A stretch of 64,000 nucleotides of DNA from JAJZEO01 sp964477345. GTDB lineage: Bacteria > Chlamydiota > Chlamydiia > Chlamydiales > 2-12-FULL-49-11. This document shows, one piece after another, positions 1-7,782 of this stretch; positions within the stretch are counted from its first letter, which is position 1, and each line of letters starts with the position of its first letter. The notes beneath the pieces were generated by a model. The model was given only the letters and a program-made list of their open reading frames with translations, made no database searches and was not told the DNA's origin. The translations under genes and the position numbers were made by a program. Where the stretch lies: the NCBI GenBank assembly GCA_964477345.1, contig CAYZDL010000001.1, positions 124,001 to 188,000 on the forward strand. Reading direction: 5' to 3'.

Positions 1-239
1 GAGGTAGGCACCTTATGCCCCATAAGACGAATCCTCTCAGCCAAAGCATCCCCTGTTTCAGAATGGGTTTCAACCTGCTTTTCAAGCATTTCGTGAATGG
101 AAATAAATTCTTTACCTTCATAGTTCCAATGACCACTTAACGTCATAAAATAGAGTGCATAGGTATCTGCGAGAGCCTGCGAAAGCCCTTCGAGAACCCT
201 CTCTACTTTATTTGATGACAATCCGAAATTAACTTTCAT
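1..239 (-). CDS. dps: Dps-family ferritin-like protein (partial, 3' end outside window)
   Basis: Reading leftward from the ATG at 239 gives about 79 residues that continue past the window edge. The stretch YFMTLSGHWN followed by FISIHEMLEKQ matches the first helices of Dps proteins, where the HWN-type His and downstream acidic residues form the inter-subunit ferroxidase site. Dps dodecamers oxidise and store iron and protect DNA from peroxide; no basic N-terminal DNA-binding tail is visible here. The gene is divergent from the flavoprotein gene across about 140 bp of AT-rich sequence, so both promoters must lie there. Only half of the protein can be seen, but the motif is clear. Confidence 0.82.
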   Translation of the reverse strand, partial: MKVNFGLSSNKVERVLEGLSQALADTYALYFMTLSGHWNYEGKEFISIHEMLEKQVETHSETGDALAERIRLMGHKVPT

Positions 240-318
240 ACTGACTCCTAATAATTTAGTAAAATTGATAAGTAAAATTTCACCTATATCAATATTAATA
301 ATCAAAAAATCACATTTA

Positions 319-347
319 TTGCACAACCTAAGTTCGACGAATACTAT
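319..347 (+). promoter_or_regulatory. Sigma-70-type (chlamydial sigma-66) promoter for the flavoprotein gene
   Basis: TTGCAC (319-324) and TACTAT (342-347) are separated by exactly 17 bp and lie about 33 bp before the ATG at 381. A ribosome-binding AAGG sits just upstream of that ATG. Called by eye from consensus match and spacing only. Confidence 0.55.
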
Positions 348-380
348 GCGAAAATCACCTCTGCTGATACACTCTAAGGC

Positions 381-1538
381 ATGAATTTTGATCTTGTCGT
401 CATAGGAGGAGGTGCTGCTGGTTTTTTCGCCGCTCTCACCGCCAAAAAGGCAAACCCCTATGCAAAAATTATTATCATTGAAAAAACGGCGCAACTTTTA
501 TCCAAAGTTCGCATCTCGGGTGGAGGACGATGCAACGTCACCCACAACTGCTTTGATCCCAAGGAACTTATAAAAAACTACCCACGAGGTTCTAAAGAAC
601 TGCTCGGACCGTTTACCCGATTCTCTCCCAAAGATACGATTGAATGGTTTGAATCAAGGGGGGTGGAGCTAAAAGCTGAAGAGGATGGAAGGATCTTTCC
701 TGTCACCGATTCCTCTCAAACCATCATTGATTGCCTAGTCAATGAGGCTCGCCATCTCGGCGTTGAAATTCAAACCCAGACCCGTATAGAAACAATTGAT
801 AGAGAGTCTGATCGATTCATCCTTGGTTCTGAGGGAGAAGAAATTTACACTTATAAATTACTCCTCGCTACGGGAAGTTCTCCCCAAGGGCATGCATGGG
901 CTAAGGCTCTTGGTCATACGATTGAACCCCTTATCCCTTCACTTTTTACTTTCCATTCACCGGCGTCACAATTAAAAGAATTGTCAGGGGTATCGGTGGA
1001 AAATGTCGAAGTGAGGCTTGAAAACAGAACGGTAAGGCAACGAGGCCCGCTATTGATTACCCACTTTGGATTTAGTGGGCCTGCAATCATTAAACTCTCT
1101 GCCTGGGAAGCCCCCTACCTTTTTGAAAACAATTATAAAGCAACACTAATCATTAATTGGCTACCCCATTTGACACCCGCTCAAGTCAAAGCAGGACTTG
1201 AGGAGAAAGGGAACCGCTTTAATCTACCTAAATCACTATGGAGCTTACTTTCTCCTTCGACTTTGCAAGCTGATCGTTATGAAATTGATGGAAAGACAAT
1301 GTTCAAGAAAGAATTCGTTACCTGTGGAGGGATCAAACGATCCGAAATCAATTTTAAGACAATGGAGAGCAAAGTATGTCCCAGCCTCTACTTTACCGGT
1401 GAAGTACTCGACATTGATGGGGTTACGGGCGGTTTTAACTTTCAAAACGCCTGGACAACCGCCTACATTGCCGGAAATTCTCTTGACTTACCGGCAGAAA
1501 TCGGAGAAAATCAAGAGACTTTAATCAATCATCCGTGA
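381..1538 (+). CDS. HI0933/YhiN-family FAD-dependent flavoprotein
   Basis: A 385-residue protein opening with a Rossmann dinucleotide fold (DLVVIGGGAAGFFAA, residues 4-18). The family-typical SGGGRCNVTH motif is near residues 46-55 and a C-terminal FAD-binding signature (GEVLDIDGVTGGFNFQNAW) is near residues 341-359. These mark the HI0933/YhiN (BaiN-like) oxidoreductases, soluble flavoproteins whose substrates are mostly unknown. Length is typical (about 390-420 aa) and the protein looks complete. The start follows an AAGG ribosome-binding site and a good upstream promoter. It stands alone, 76 bp before the acetyltransferase. The family call is firm; the physiological role is not known. Confidence 0.9.
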   Translation: MNFDLVVIGGGAAGFFAALTAKKANPYAKIIIIEKTAQLLSKVRISGGGRCNVTHNCFDPKELIKNYPRGSKELLGPFTRFSPKDTIEWFESRGVELKAEEDGRIFPVTDSSQTIIDCLVNEARHLGVEIQTQTRIETIDRESDRFILGSEGEEIYTYKLLLATGSSPQGHAWAKALGHTIEPLIPSLFTFHSPASQLKELSGVSVENVEVRLENRTVRQRGPLLITHFGFSGPAIIKLSAWEAPYLFENNYKATLIINWLPHLTPAQVKAGLEEKGNRFNLPKSLWSLLSPSTLQADRYEIDGKTMFKKEFVTCGGIKRSEINFKTMESKVCPSLYFTGEVLDIDGVTGGFNFQNAWTTAYIAGNSLDLPAEIGENQETLINHP

Positions 1539-1614
1539 GTCTCCACCAATGAACAAGTAACCTTTTCTTAAATAGACCATTTAACTAAACAGAAGAATAA
1601 GAAAAGGAGTACTT

Positions 1615-2229
1615 ATGTTGGATCCATCCATCATCAACCCCGTCATGGCCCCTGCCAGAGATGTGGTTTTTTTAAAAAACATCATCACTAGCCCAAATAT
1701 TGAAGTGGGAGATTATACCTACTACCACGATTTTGACGGTCCCGAAAGATTTCAGACACACAATGTCTTCTTCCCCTATCTTGCAAAATTGAAAATTGGG
1801 AAATTTTGTCAGATTGGAATGGGAACCACATTCATTTTAAGTAGCGCTAACCATCAAATGAGCGGCTTTTCGACTTTTCCCTTTTTTATTTTCGGCAAAG
1901 AGTATAGCGATTACAACCTCGATCTTCCTTATAAAGGAGATAACATCGTTGGCAACGATGTCTGGTTTGGTCGCAATTCTGTGGTGATGCCGGGAGTTAA
2001 AATCGGCGACGGTGCAATTATCGGAGCTTATGCTGTAGTGACAAAGGATGTCGACCCTTACACGATCGTTGGTGGAAACCCTGCGAAAGTGATCCGAAAG
2101 CGTTTTGATGAGACTACCATCAAAACGCTTCAGGAAATTGGGTGGTGGGATTGGGAGATTGAAAAAATCACCCGAATGATCCCCCACATTGTTGGTGGCA
2201 ACATCGAGGCGTTATTATCAGGAATTTGA
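1615..2229 (+). CDS. Vat/CatB-type hexapeptide-repeat acetyltransferase
   Basis: The 204-residue protein is built of left-handed beta-helix hexapeptide repeats (KIGKFCQIG; IVGNDVWFGRNSVVMPGVKIGDGAIIGAYAVV) ending in the family signature YTIVGGNPAKVIRKRF. The inserted loop with SSANHQM carries the histidine that acts as catalytic base in xenobiotic acetyltransferases (Vat streptogramin and CatB chloramphenicol acetyltransferases). It would move acetyl from acetyl-CoA to a hydroxyl group on a small molecule, as a cytosolic trimer. A strong ribosome-binding site (AAAAGGAG) precedes the start. The last 12 bp overlap the convergent hexosaminidase gene. Whether it confers drug resistance or acts on a metabolite cannot be told from sequence. 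Confidence 0.87.
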   Translation: MLDPSIINPVMAPARDVVFLKNIITSPNIEVGDYTYYHDFDGPERFQTHNVFFPYLAKLKIGKFCQIGMGTTFILSSANHQMSGFSTFPFFIFGKEYSDYNLDLPYKGDNIVGNDVWFGRNSVVMPGVKIGDGAIIGAYAVVTKDVDPYTIVGGNPAKVIRKRFDETTIKTLQEIGWWDWEIEKITRMIPHIVGGNIEALLSGI

Positions 2230-4176
2230 TTTCCCCTCGTCCGGGCATCCTCCTTGAATGTAGGGTGCCCCTGTTCCATCACAATTCATTGTCTCCACTC
2301 CATCTTGACCACAATAAGGATTAACAGGGGGCTGCTGACAGACATTTGCTAACCAGTAGCGTAAGTAAGAGAATATATACCCTTCAGGAACTTGCTGCTT
2401 ATTTTGATTAATATCATACATCAAAGATGTAGCGCTATCGAGAGCTCCCCATGGTGCCTTTCTAAAAACATCTCCAGGGACCATTGCAGCTGCGAATACG
2501 CCGAGCCTGAGCATGTCTTCTCTAGCAAAAATAAGTCGATATCTTGCATTGACATGGTTATCTGGAGGGCGATTCTCATCAAATCTCCAAAGAGATTCGG
2601 CAAAAGCAGCTCCCCTGGGCCACAATTGCTGATCCAAATTAACAGGATCAAACTGTTCTCCCCACATACAGATCTCAACCCCCGCAACCGGCAATTTTAT
2701 TTTTGTAGCTGTCGTTAAATAGGTTGGATTGTTGAGATAAATTTCTTCCCAAGAGAGCGCCCACCCTGTTGAAGGATTCGTACCCGCTGGAATCCCTGGA
2801 TAAGTTGTCATCCATTGTTTTTGATGGATAATTTTTGGCTCCCCATCACTATTTTTAGTTCCTAAGGGTCCACCCCAAACAAAGTTGTTCCCCTGCCCAC
2901 CGCTGTCAACATAATAGAAAGTCGACTGAGAATTGATAAATTTAAACCCTTTCGCTGCCAACTCATTGAGTTGTCCTGGGGCATTCGCATCAATGGTCCA
3001 AAATTGAAACCAAACTTTTTCTGGATCAACTTTAATGACCTCCTGAAACTTCCCATCTTTAAAGTTGCTGACTAAGATCTGATCGACCCACATGACTGTG
3101 TGAAGTTGAGGATGGTTTTCTTGTATCCATGGCAATAGCCAATTAGCATATTGTTCTGAATAAGGACCAAAAGCATTTTCACAAGAGGGCGCATGACACT
3201 GACCATCATGAAAATTAGCACAACCCACCTCATCAAACCCAATGTGGATGTAAGAACCATACCCCTCTTGCCCAACACTAAAGGCATCGATCACTTCGTT
3301 CCAAACATTCGCAACAACCTCTTTAATTCTTAAAAATTGCTCTTTAATATTCAGAAAACCACAAGGAGGTTCCGGACAACACATTTCGGTTTGATATTCA
3401 CCATCTAGGCAAGCCATAATCTCAGGAAAACCACAGGCCCAAGAAGCCGTATGACCCGGCGTGTCAACTTCTGGAACAACAATGATCCCTCTTGCACGTG
3501 CATAATTAACAATTTCTCGAATATCAGAACGGGAGTAAACTTCTTTAGATGAAAAGGCTCCGGTGTTTCCTTGATACTTTCCAAGGGCAATCCTTTTTGT
3601 GTATGGCCCCACTTTCAATGGAAAGCTTTGTCCATCGGTAATATGTAAGTGAAGAATGTTTAATTTATTAAAAGCCATTGCTCTAATCTGTCTTTTAATT
3701 ACAGGAACAGGGAGAAATTGGCGGGCTGCATCGAGCATCACAGAACGGTATGAAATCGAAGGACCATCTACAATTCTAAGGGGGGCATTTTCAATTACGT
3801 ATCGACCCTTCTTTCGACGGATAAGCTGTTGAAGTGTCATCAATCCCCACACAGCTCCCACGTAAGAATTTGCAACAATTTTGATACCATCTTCATTCAC
3901 CACTAACTCGTAACACTCGCACACAGAAGGCGTTGAAAGTGTATCTCTTGTCTTTATCTCTACTTTGAAGGGACCTTTTTCTCTAGGAGCATTCTTGAAA
4001 AACACAAATCTATTAAATTCAGTAATCACTTTAGGACAGATTAGATCATTTCCTAACCCTTCAAAATGATCGATATGTAAACGGCCATTGACTTCGAATT
4101 CTTCCGTCCCCTTTTCGATTTGATTTGGATAGGGCCAGACCCTTTGCTGAGAAATTTTGTATTCTTGAGGCAGCAT
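2218..4176 (-). CDS. GH20 beta-N-acetylhexosaminidase, eukaryote-like
   Basis: A 652-residue glycoside hydrolase family 20 enzyme. The core has FNKLNILHLHITDGQSFPL (residues 169-187), VVPEVDTPGH (233-242) and the catalytic HIGFDEVG with the Asp315-Glu316 pair; Asp orients the substrate N-acetyl group and Glu is the acid. An N-terminal GH20b-like alpha/beta domain (residues 1-130) precedes it. Such enzymes release terminal GlcNAc or GalNAc from chitooligomers, glycans or muropeptides. No signal peptide is visible at the annotated ATG, which is odd for a family usually secreted or lysosomal. The C-terminus is rich in Cys, Pro and Gly, as in eukaryotic or secreted proteins. Acquisition from a eukaryote is inference only. 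Confidence 0.9.
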   Translation of the reverse strand: MLPQEYKISQQRVWPYPNQIEKGTEEFEVNGRLHIDHFEGLGNDLICPKVITEFNRFVFFKNAPREKGPFKVEIKTRDTLSTPSVCECYELVVNEDGIKIVANSYVGAVWGLMTLQQLIRRKKGRYVIENAPLRIVDGPSISYRSVMLDAARQFLPVPVIKRQIRAMAFNKLNILHLHITDGQSFPLKVGPYTKRIALGKYQGNTGAFSSKEVYSRSDIREIVNYARARGIIVVPEVDTPGHTASWACGFPEIMACLDGEYQTEMCCPEPPCGFLNIKEQFLRIKEVVANVWNEVIDAFSVGQEGYGSYIHIGFDEVGCANFHDGQCHAPSCENAFGPYSEQYANWLLPWIQENHPQLHTVMWVDQILVSNFKDGKFQEVIKVDPEKVWFQFWTIDANAPGQLNELAAKGFKFINSQSTFYYVDSGGQGNNFVWGGPLGTKNSDGEPKIIHQKQWMTTYPGIPAGTNPSTGWALSWEEIYLNNPTYLTTATKIKLPVAGVEICMWGEQFDPVNLDQQLWPRGAAFAESLWRFDENRPPDNHVNARYRLIFAREDMLRLGVFAAAMVPGDVFRKAPWGALDSATSLMYDINQNKQQVPEGYIFSYLRYWLANVCQQPPVNPYCGQDGVETMNCDGTGAPYIQGGCPDEGKSNS

Positions 4177-4268
4177 TTTTGATTTTTCCCTTTTTTTTAT
4201 GATTATTTTTATTTTATCTATATTTTATCACGAAGACCCTTTATACTGTCCGCTAAAGCGAGGCCCTT

Positions 4269-4757
4269 ATGAAACGATTCCTTCTTTTGCTAATTCTCCC
4301 CGTTATGGGACATTCGAGCGGAGCCATGCGCGCCTTTGAACGTTTTGACCCGTTTTACGATTACAGTGAGACATTCTACTACGGCGACATTCAATCTTCT
4401 TTCAATCGACCTCTAGCAGGTGTTGGATTGCGATATAAAGATGAGGAAATCGGTTTTGATGCGGGAATTTCGGGTGCCGTGACACCAAAAGATTCATCCG
4501 CTATCATTCAAGCTGAAGTGAGCCTCCTCTACTTTCCTTTTACTGACTATGTTTATGTCGGGATGGGAGCAGGGGTTAGCCTAGAAACTTTGAAGAAAAT
4601 CTATGGAAAAACCTTTTTACGGGGGGCAGTTGGAGGCGAATACCGTTCTGACGGTTTTGGTAAATATTTTGCTGAAGGGACTCTCCAAGCTCCAACAAAG
4701 TATGAGGAACAAGGCTTTAAGCTCTTTCCTGGATTTCGAATTGGCGTCGGCTTTTAA
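4269..4757 (+). CDS. Small exported beta-barrel-like protein (hypothetical)
   Basis: The 162-residue product has an N-terminal signal peptide (MKRFLLLLILPVMGHSS, cleavage around residues 17-20). The mature part shows alternating polar/hydrophobic strands rich in Gly and aromatic residues and ends in a terminal Phe (FRIGVGF), as outer-membrane beta-barrels do. Repeated amphipathic stretches such as LLYFPFTDYVYVGMGAGVSL suggest about eight strands. It resembles small OmpX- or PagL-like barrels in architecture, but no catalytic motif is recognised, so no function is assigned. The gene follows the divergent hexosaminidase by 92 bp and overlaps the convergent PPC-domain gene by 4 bp. Confidence 0.7.
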   Translation: MKRFLLLLILPVMGHSSGAMRAFERFDPFYDYSETFYYGDIQSSFNRPLAGVGLRYKDEEIGFDAGISGAVTPKDSSAIIQAEVSLLYFPFTDYVYVGMGAGVSLETLKKIYGKTFLRGAVGGEYRSDGFGKYFAEGTLQAPTKYEEQGFKLFPGFRIGVGF

Positions 4758-5290
4758 CCCGAGTTTAGTAACCCGAGTCCCGTTTGAGGATCATATTTTC
4801 GAATGATAGGACGAGGAAGAGGGATAATCGTAATCTCTGCAGTGTACCCCACCTCTCCCGAAAATAGCCGCCCCCCAAAAATACGGTAATCAGCATCAGC
4901 AAATCCCACGTGAATTTGGGCCACTGTTTGATTTGTTGAAGACTGAGTCACAGTACCATTCAACGATACCATCACATAGACCCCCGCGAACTTCTTCTTT
5001 AGAAAATTCTTCCGATCAAGAGTAGGAATTCCGACTTCCGGATTCTGCAATGCCCCTTCTCCTGATACCGATGCACTAGGAATTTCCATTTTTTCGATAC
5101 ACTCAATGATACTTTCCTTGAGCGGCTCCCCTCTTTTCAGGACTAAAATAAAAGGAGTCTTAGGATGTTTGAACAAATGACAGTTGGCTGTTGTCACAAC
5201 CACAACCTTGTTCTTCTTCTTAGGCTGAGCTGCGCAAAGAGGTCCAGCCAACAAGAGGAAAACGGGCAATACTTGAAGAAATCTTCTCAT
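4754..5290 (-). CDS. Exported PPC/DUF296-domain protein
   Basis: From the ATG at 5290 the protein (178 aa) starts with a clear signal peptide, MRRFLQVLPVFLLLAGPLCAAQ. An upstream in-frame ATG at 5308 would add six residues (MFLLGH) but its AAGGG directly abuts it. The mature part carries a PPC (plant and prokaryote conserved, DUF296) fold: ILVLKRGEPL, then SVSGEGALQNPEVG, AQIHVGFADADYRIFGGRLF and VGYTAEITII. PPC proteins are normally cytosolic trimers, often linked to DNA binding (AHL proteins in plants) or metal sites. An exported copy implies another job, perhaps ligand or metal binding in the periplasm. The domain call is good; the role is unknown. Confidence 0.75.
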   Translation of the reverse strand: MRRFLQVLPVFLLLAGPLCAAQPKKKNKVVVVTTANCHLFKHPKTPFILVLKRGEPLKESIIECIEKMEIPSASVSGEGALQNPEVGIPTLDRKNFLKKKFAGVYVMVSLNGTVTQSSTNQTVAQIHVGFADADYRIFGGRLFSGEVGYTAEITIIPLPRPIIRKYDPQTGLGLLNSG

Positions 5291-5349
5291 ATGTCCCAGT
5301 AAAAACATCCCTTAATGAAAAGCAATCGAATTTTTTCTCAAATACTCTC

Positions 5350-6660
5350 CTAAAGCACCTCTGCAGCTAGAGCGGCAAGCGCCGACCTTTCTGTTTCAGT
5401 GAAAAAGATCGAACCAAACAAATCATACCGCTTCATTTTTCCCACTAAATAGATCAATCCATTTGAATCTAGATCGAGGTAAGGGTTATCAATCTGAGTT
5501 GGATCCCCCAGGACGACAATTTTGGTATTTTCCCCCACTCTAGAGATGATTGTCTTCAGTTCATGCGGCGTAAGATTCTGAGCTTCATCAATAATCACCC
5601 ATGTGTTGGAAAGAGATCGACCACGCATATAAGTAATTGCTTCGACTTGAAATTTATCACTCTCTAAAATGTACTTCTTTGTTTCATTTTCCCCATCGAC
5701 TGTATTGTCGCCACAGATAAAATCAAGGTTATCAAAGAAAGGAGCTAGCCAAGCACGAAGCTTTTCTTCCTTTGTACCGGGAAGAAATCCAATGTCTCTG
5801 CCAAGTGGCATAATTGAGCGAGCAATAATAATCCGGCTATAAATATTTTCATCAAATACTTTCTTTAATGCTGCAGCTAAAGCAAGAAGAGTTTTTCCCG
5901 TACCCGCTTGCCCTATCAGAGAAACGAGTTTAATATCATCGTTCAAAAGAAGATCTAGGGCGCATTTCTGTAAGGCATTTCTTGGTTTAACACCCCATAC
6001 ATCTCTCTTTAAAGCTTTTAAGGGCACTAAAGTTTTATCTCTTGCATTGACCTTAGCAACTGCAGAAGAATTTTCCTCTGAACGAAGAATGCAATATTCA
6101 TTGGGGCAAAAAATCCCCTCGGGAAGAGCAATTTTCCCTTCTGCATAAAATTCATCAATCGCTGCCTTGGGCAAATCGAGATACTGAACTCCTTTATGAA
6201 GTGTATCATAAAGCTCACGAACACTTTTATACAAATAGGTTTCAATCCCAATTGTTTCTGCCAATATTTTGGTCACAGGATCTTTTGAAACTACGGAAAC
6301 AGATTCTCCAATCGATTGTAAATGGTGAGCTGTTGAAAGAAGTCTATGCCTTGCTCTGTCAGGGGTAAAGAAGGCGGGAAGATCTTTTTTCCTTTTTTCC
6401 TCTGAATCAAGCAAAACTCTTAGACTTGACCCATTATCAAGGTTGATCCCCTGACGAATATTTCCACGTTTAGAGACATTATCGATAAATCTCATGACTT
6501 GACGAGCATGCTTGCCAATTTCATCGTTTTGACTCTTTTTACGATCAAGCTCTTCTAACACCACCGAAGGTAGAATCACGTGGTGGTTTTTAAAATGAGA
6601 AAAAATTTCTGGATCATGCAAGAGAATACTAGCATCCAAAACGTAAGAACGTTTCGCCAT
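5350..6660 (-). CDS. PIN-PhoH fusion ATPase (PhoH2/YlaK type)
   Basis: A 436-residue two-domain protein. Residues 1-130 are a PIN-domain nuclease: YVLDASILLHDP supplies the first acidic residue and VVLEELDRKK the next. Residues 215-436 are a PhoH P-loop ATPase with Walker A GQAGTGKTLLALA and Walker B WVIIDEAQNLTPHE. PIN-PhoH proteins act as ATP-dependent RNA helicase/ribonucleases in several bacteria. Length and domain order are typical. The ATG at 6660 is followed at once by the PIN domain. Upstream are 320 bp without a gene, shared with the divergent 6981 gene. RNA cleavage in this organism is inferred from the family. Confidence 0.92.
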   Translation of the reverse strand: MAKRSYVLDASILLHDPEIFSHFKNHHVILPSVVLEELDRKKSQNDEIGKHARQVMRFIDNVSKRGNIRQGINLDNGSSLRVLLDSEEKRKKDLPAFFTPDRARHRLLSTAHHLQSIGESVSVVSKDPVTKILAETIGIETYLYKSVRELYDTLHKGVQYLDLPKAAIDEFYAEGKIALPEGIFCPNEYCILRSEENSSAVAKVNARDKTLVPLKALKRDVWGVKPRNALQKCALDLLLNDDIKLVSLIGQAGTGKTLLALAAALKKVFDENIYSRIIIARSIMPLGRDIGFLPGTKEEKLRAWLAPFFDNLDFICGDNTVDGENETKKYILESDKFQVEAITYMRGRSLSNTWVIIDEAQNLTPHELKTIISRVGENTKIVVLGDPTQIDNPYLDLDSNGLIYLVGKMKRYDLFGSIFFTETERSALAALAAEVL

Positions 6661-6890
6661 GAATACTCCTTATTATCAATTGGTTAAAGTTTGAGCAGCG
6701 GACCTGCCCATGGTAAGAACTTGAAAGTAGGTTTCTTGGGGTTACGGTCAAATATTCTCCTATTATATCCCCTATAAAGCCCCCTTATGCGATAATTCGA
6801 CTCTCTTTTCCAATCATTTTTTAAAAAAATGGAAAAAAACCAATTGATTATCAATTATTTTTTTTGAAAACCAACCACTTATGCTTCCAG

Positions 6891-6917
6891 CCAGCAGACA
6901 AGCATCTTGAGTGCTAA
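6891..6917 (+). promoter_or_regulatory. Degenerate CIRCE-like element (possible HrcA operator)
   Basis: GAGTGCTAA (6909-6917) is a perfect right half of the CIRCE operator (TTAGCACTC-N9-GAGTGCTAA). At the required 9-nt spacing the left half CCAGCAGAC (6891-6899) matches 5 of 9 positions. It ends 5 bp before the -35 box of the next promoter, where a repressor could act. The weak left half makes this tentative. Nothing else is evident in the 320-bp gap 6661-6980. Confidence 0.35.
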
Positions 6918-6922
6918 TTCTA

Positions 6923-6952
6923 TTGACAGGGGAATCGTTTTATAGATATAAT
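6923..6952 (+). promoter_or_regulatory. Near-consensus promoter for the zinc-finger protein gene
   Basis: TTGACA (6923-6928) and TATAAT (6947-6952) are both perfect sigma-70 hexamers with an 18-bp spacer. The start codon at 6981 lies 28 bp downstream. This is the best promoter in the window and predicts strong expression unless repressed. Confidence 0.75.
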
Positions 6953-6980
6953 GAGGGGAAAGTAAAAAGAGGCGGATCTG

Positions 6981-7682
6981 ATGAGGATTAACTCAAAAAT
7001 ATTAAGCATTCCTCCCTATATCTCTACAACCTGGGATCACGTATCTGGATTATTCTTGGACAAGGATACTGAGTTCTTTCATATTACCCTTCATAATGGA
7101 ACACGGGTCTCTATTCCCAACCTGGAAAATTCTGTCATTGAGCAAGCTTTTAAAGCTCATGCTGAATATATAGAGCAGTTTGAAGCAAGGGTCAATGGAT
7201 CTATATTAAAAGGAGCATTCCCTATAGCAAGCATGGGAAAATCGCCGATCAATTTGGATAATCTTGGGGCATTTACAGGAATGATGCAACACGATCCTTC
7301 TCAAAAGGAGGCCCCCGATTTACCAAAAGAAATTCTAGATCGAATTTCTCATGTTGCAAAAGCCCTCGGTCTCGATCAAGGAGGTTTTGACACACCCGAA
7401 GGAGAACCTCATTGTAATTGTCCTTTTTGTCAAATTGCTAACGCACTTCATAGAACACAGGAAGAGGCAGAGATTGTAAATGTCCCTTTAGTAGAAGAAG
7501 TAGTCCCCGATACTGAACTAAAATTTCGTGAATGGGACATCAAGCAAGTTGCTGACAAATTATACGAAGTGACTAACCCTTTCGAATCGTCAGAACATTA
7601 CCAAGTTTATTTAGGGCAGCCGCTTGGATGCACTTGTGGGAAGAATAACTGCGATCATATCATCGCTGTACTAAATTCATAA
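6981..7682 (+). CDS. Hypothetical protein with SWIM-type zinc finger
   Basis: A 233-residue, probably cytosolic protein without signal peptide. The C-terminus has a SWIM-type pattern C217-x-C219-x4-C224-x-H226. A second cluster, H144-C145-x-C147-x2-C150 with His157 nearby, could bind another zinc ion. The N-terminal 100 residues (ISTTWDHVSGLFL, FFHITLHNGTRVSIPNL) look like a compact beta-rich domain. The gene is monocistronic in appearance, with a near-perfect promoter and a CIRCE-like half site just upstream. SWIM fingers occur in DNA- or protein-interacting factors, so a regulatory or stress role is possible but unproven. I do not recognise the full-length family. Confidence 0.75.
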   Translation: MRINSKILSIPPYISTTWDHVSGLFLDKDTEFFHITLHNGTRVSIPNLENSVIEQAFKAHAEYIEQFEARVNGSILKGAFPIASMGKSPINLDNLGAFTGMMQHDPSQKEAPDLPKEILDRISHVAKALGLDQGGFDTPEGEPHCNCPFCQIANALHRTQEEAEIVNVPLVEEVVPDTELKFREWDIKQVADKLYEVTNPFESSEHYQVYLGQPLGCTCGKNNCDHIIAVLNS

Positions 7683-7692
7683 TATTATCCTA

Positions 7693-7721
7693 TTGTCGGA
7701 AAAGTCGAGAAACACTAGAAT
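7693..7721 (+). promoter_or_regulatory. Promoter for the SH3b-repeat protein gene
   Basis: TTGTCG (7693-7698), a 17-bp spacer and TAGAAT (7716-7721) lie 62 bp before the start at 7783. The pair begins 10 bp after the preceding stop codon, so the two genes probably have separate promoters. Confidence 0.5.
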
Positions 7722-7782
7722 GGCGACTATCTAGTATTGTTTTTTGTTCAGGAAATTCTGAGCTTTTGTCGAAGAGGAGTTT

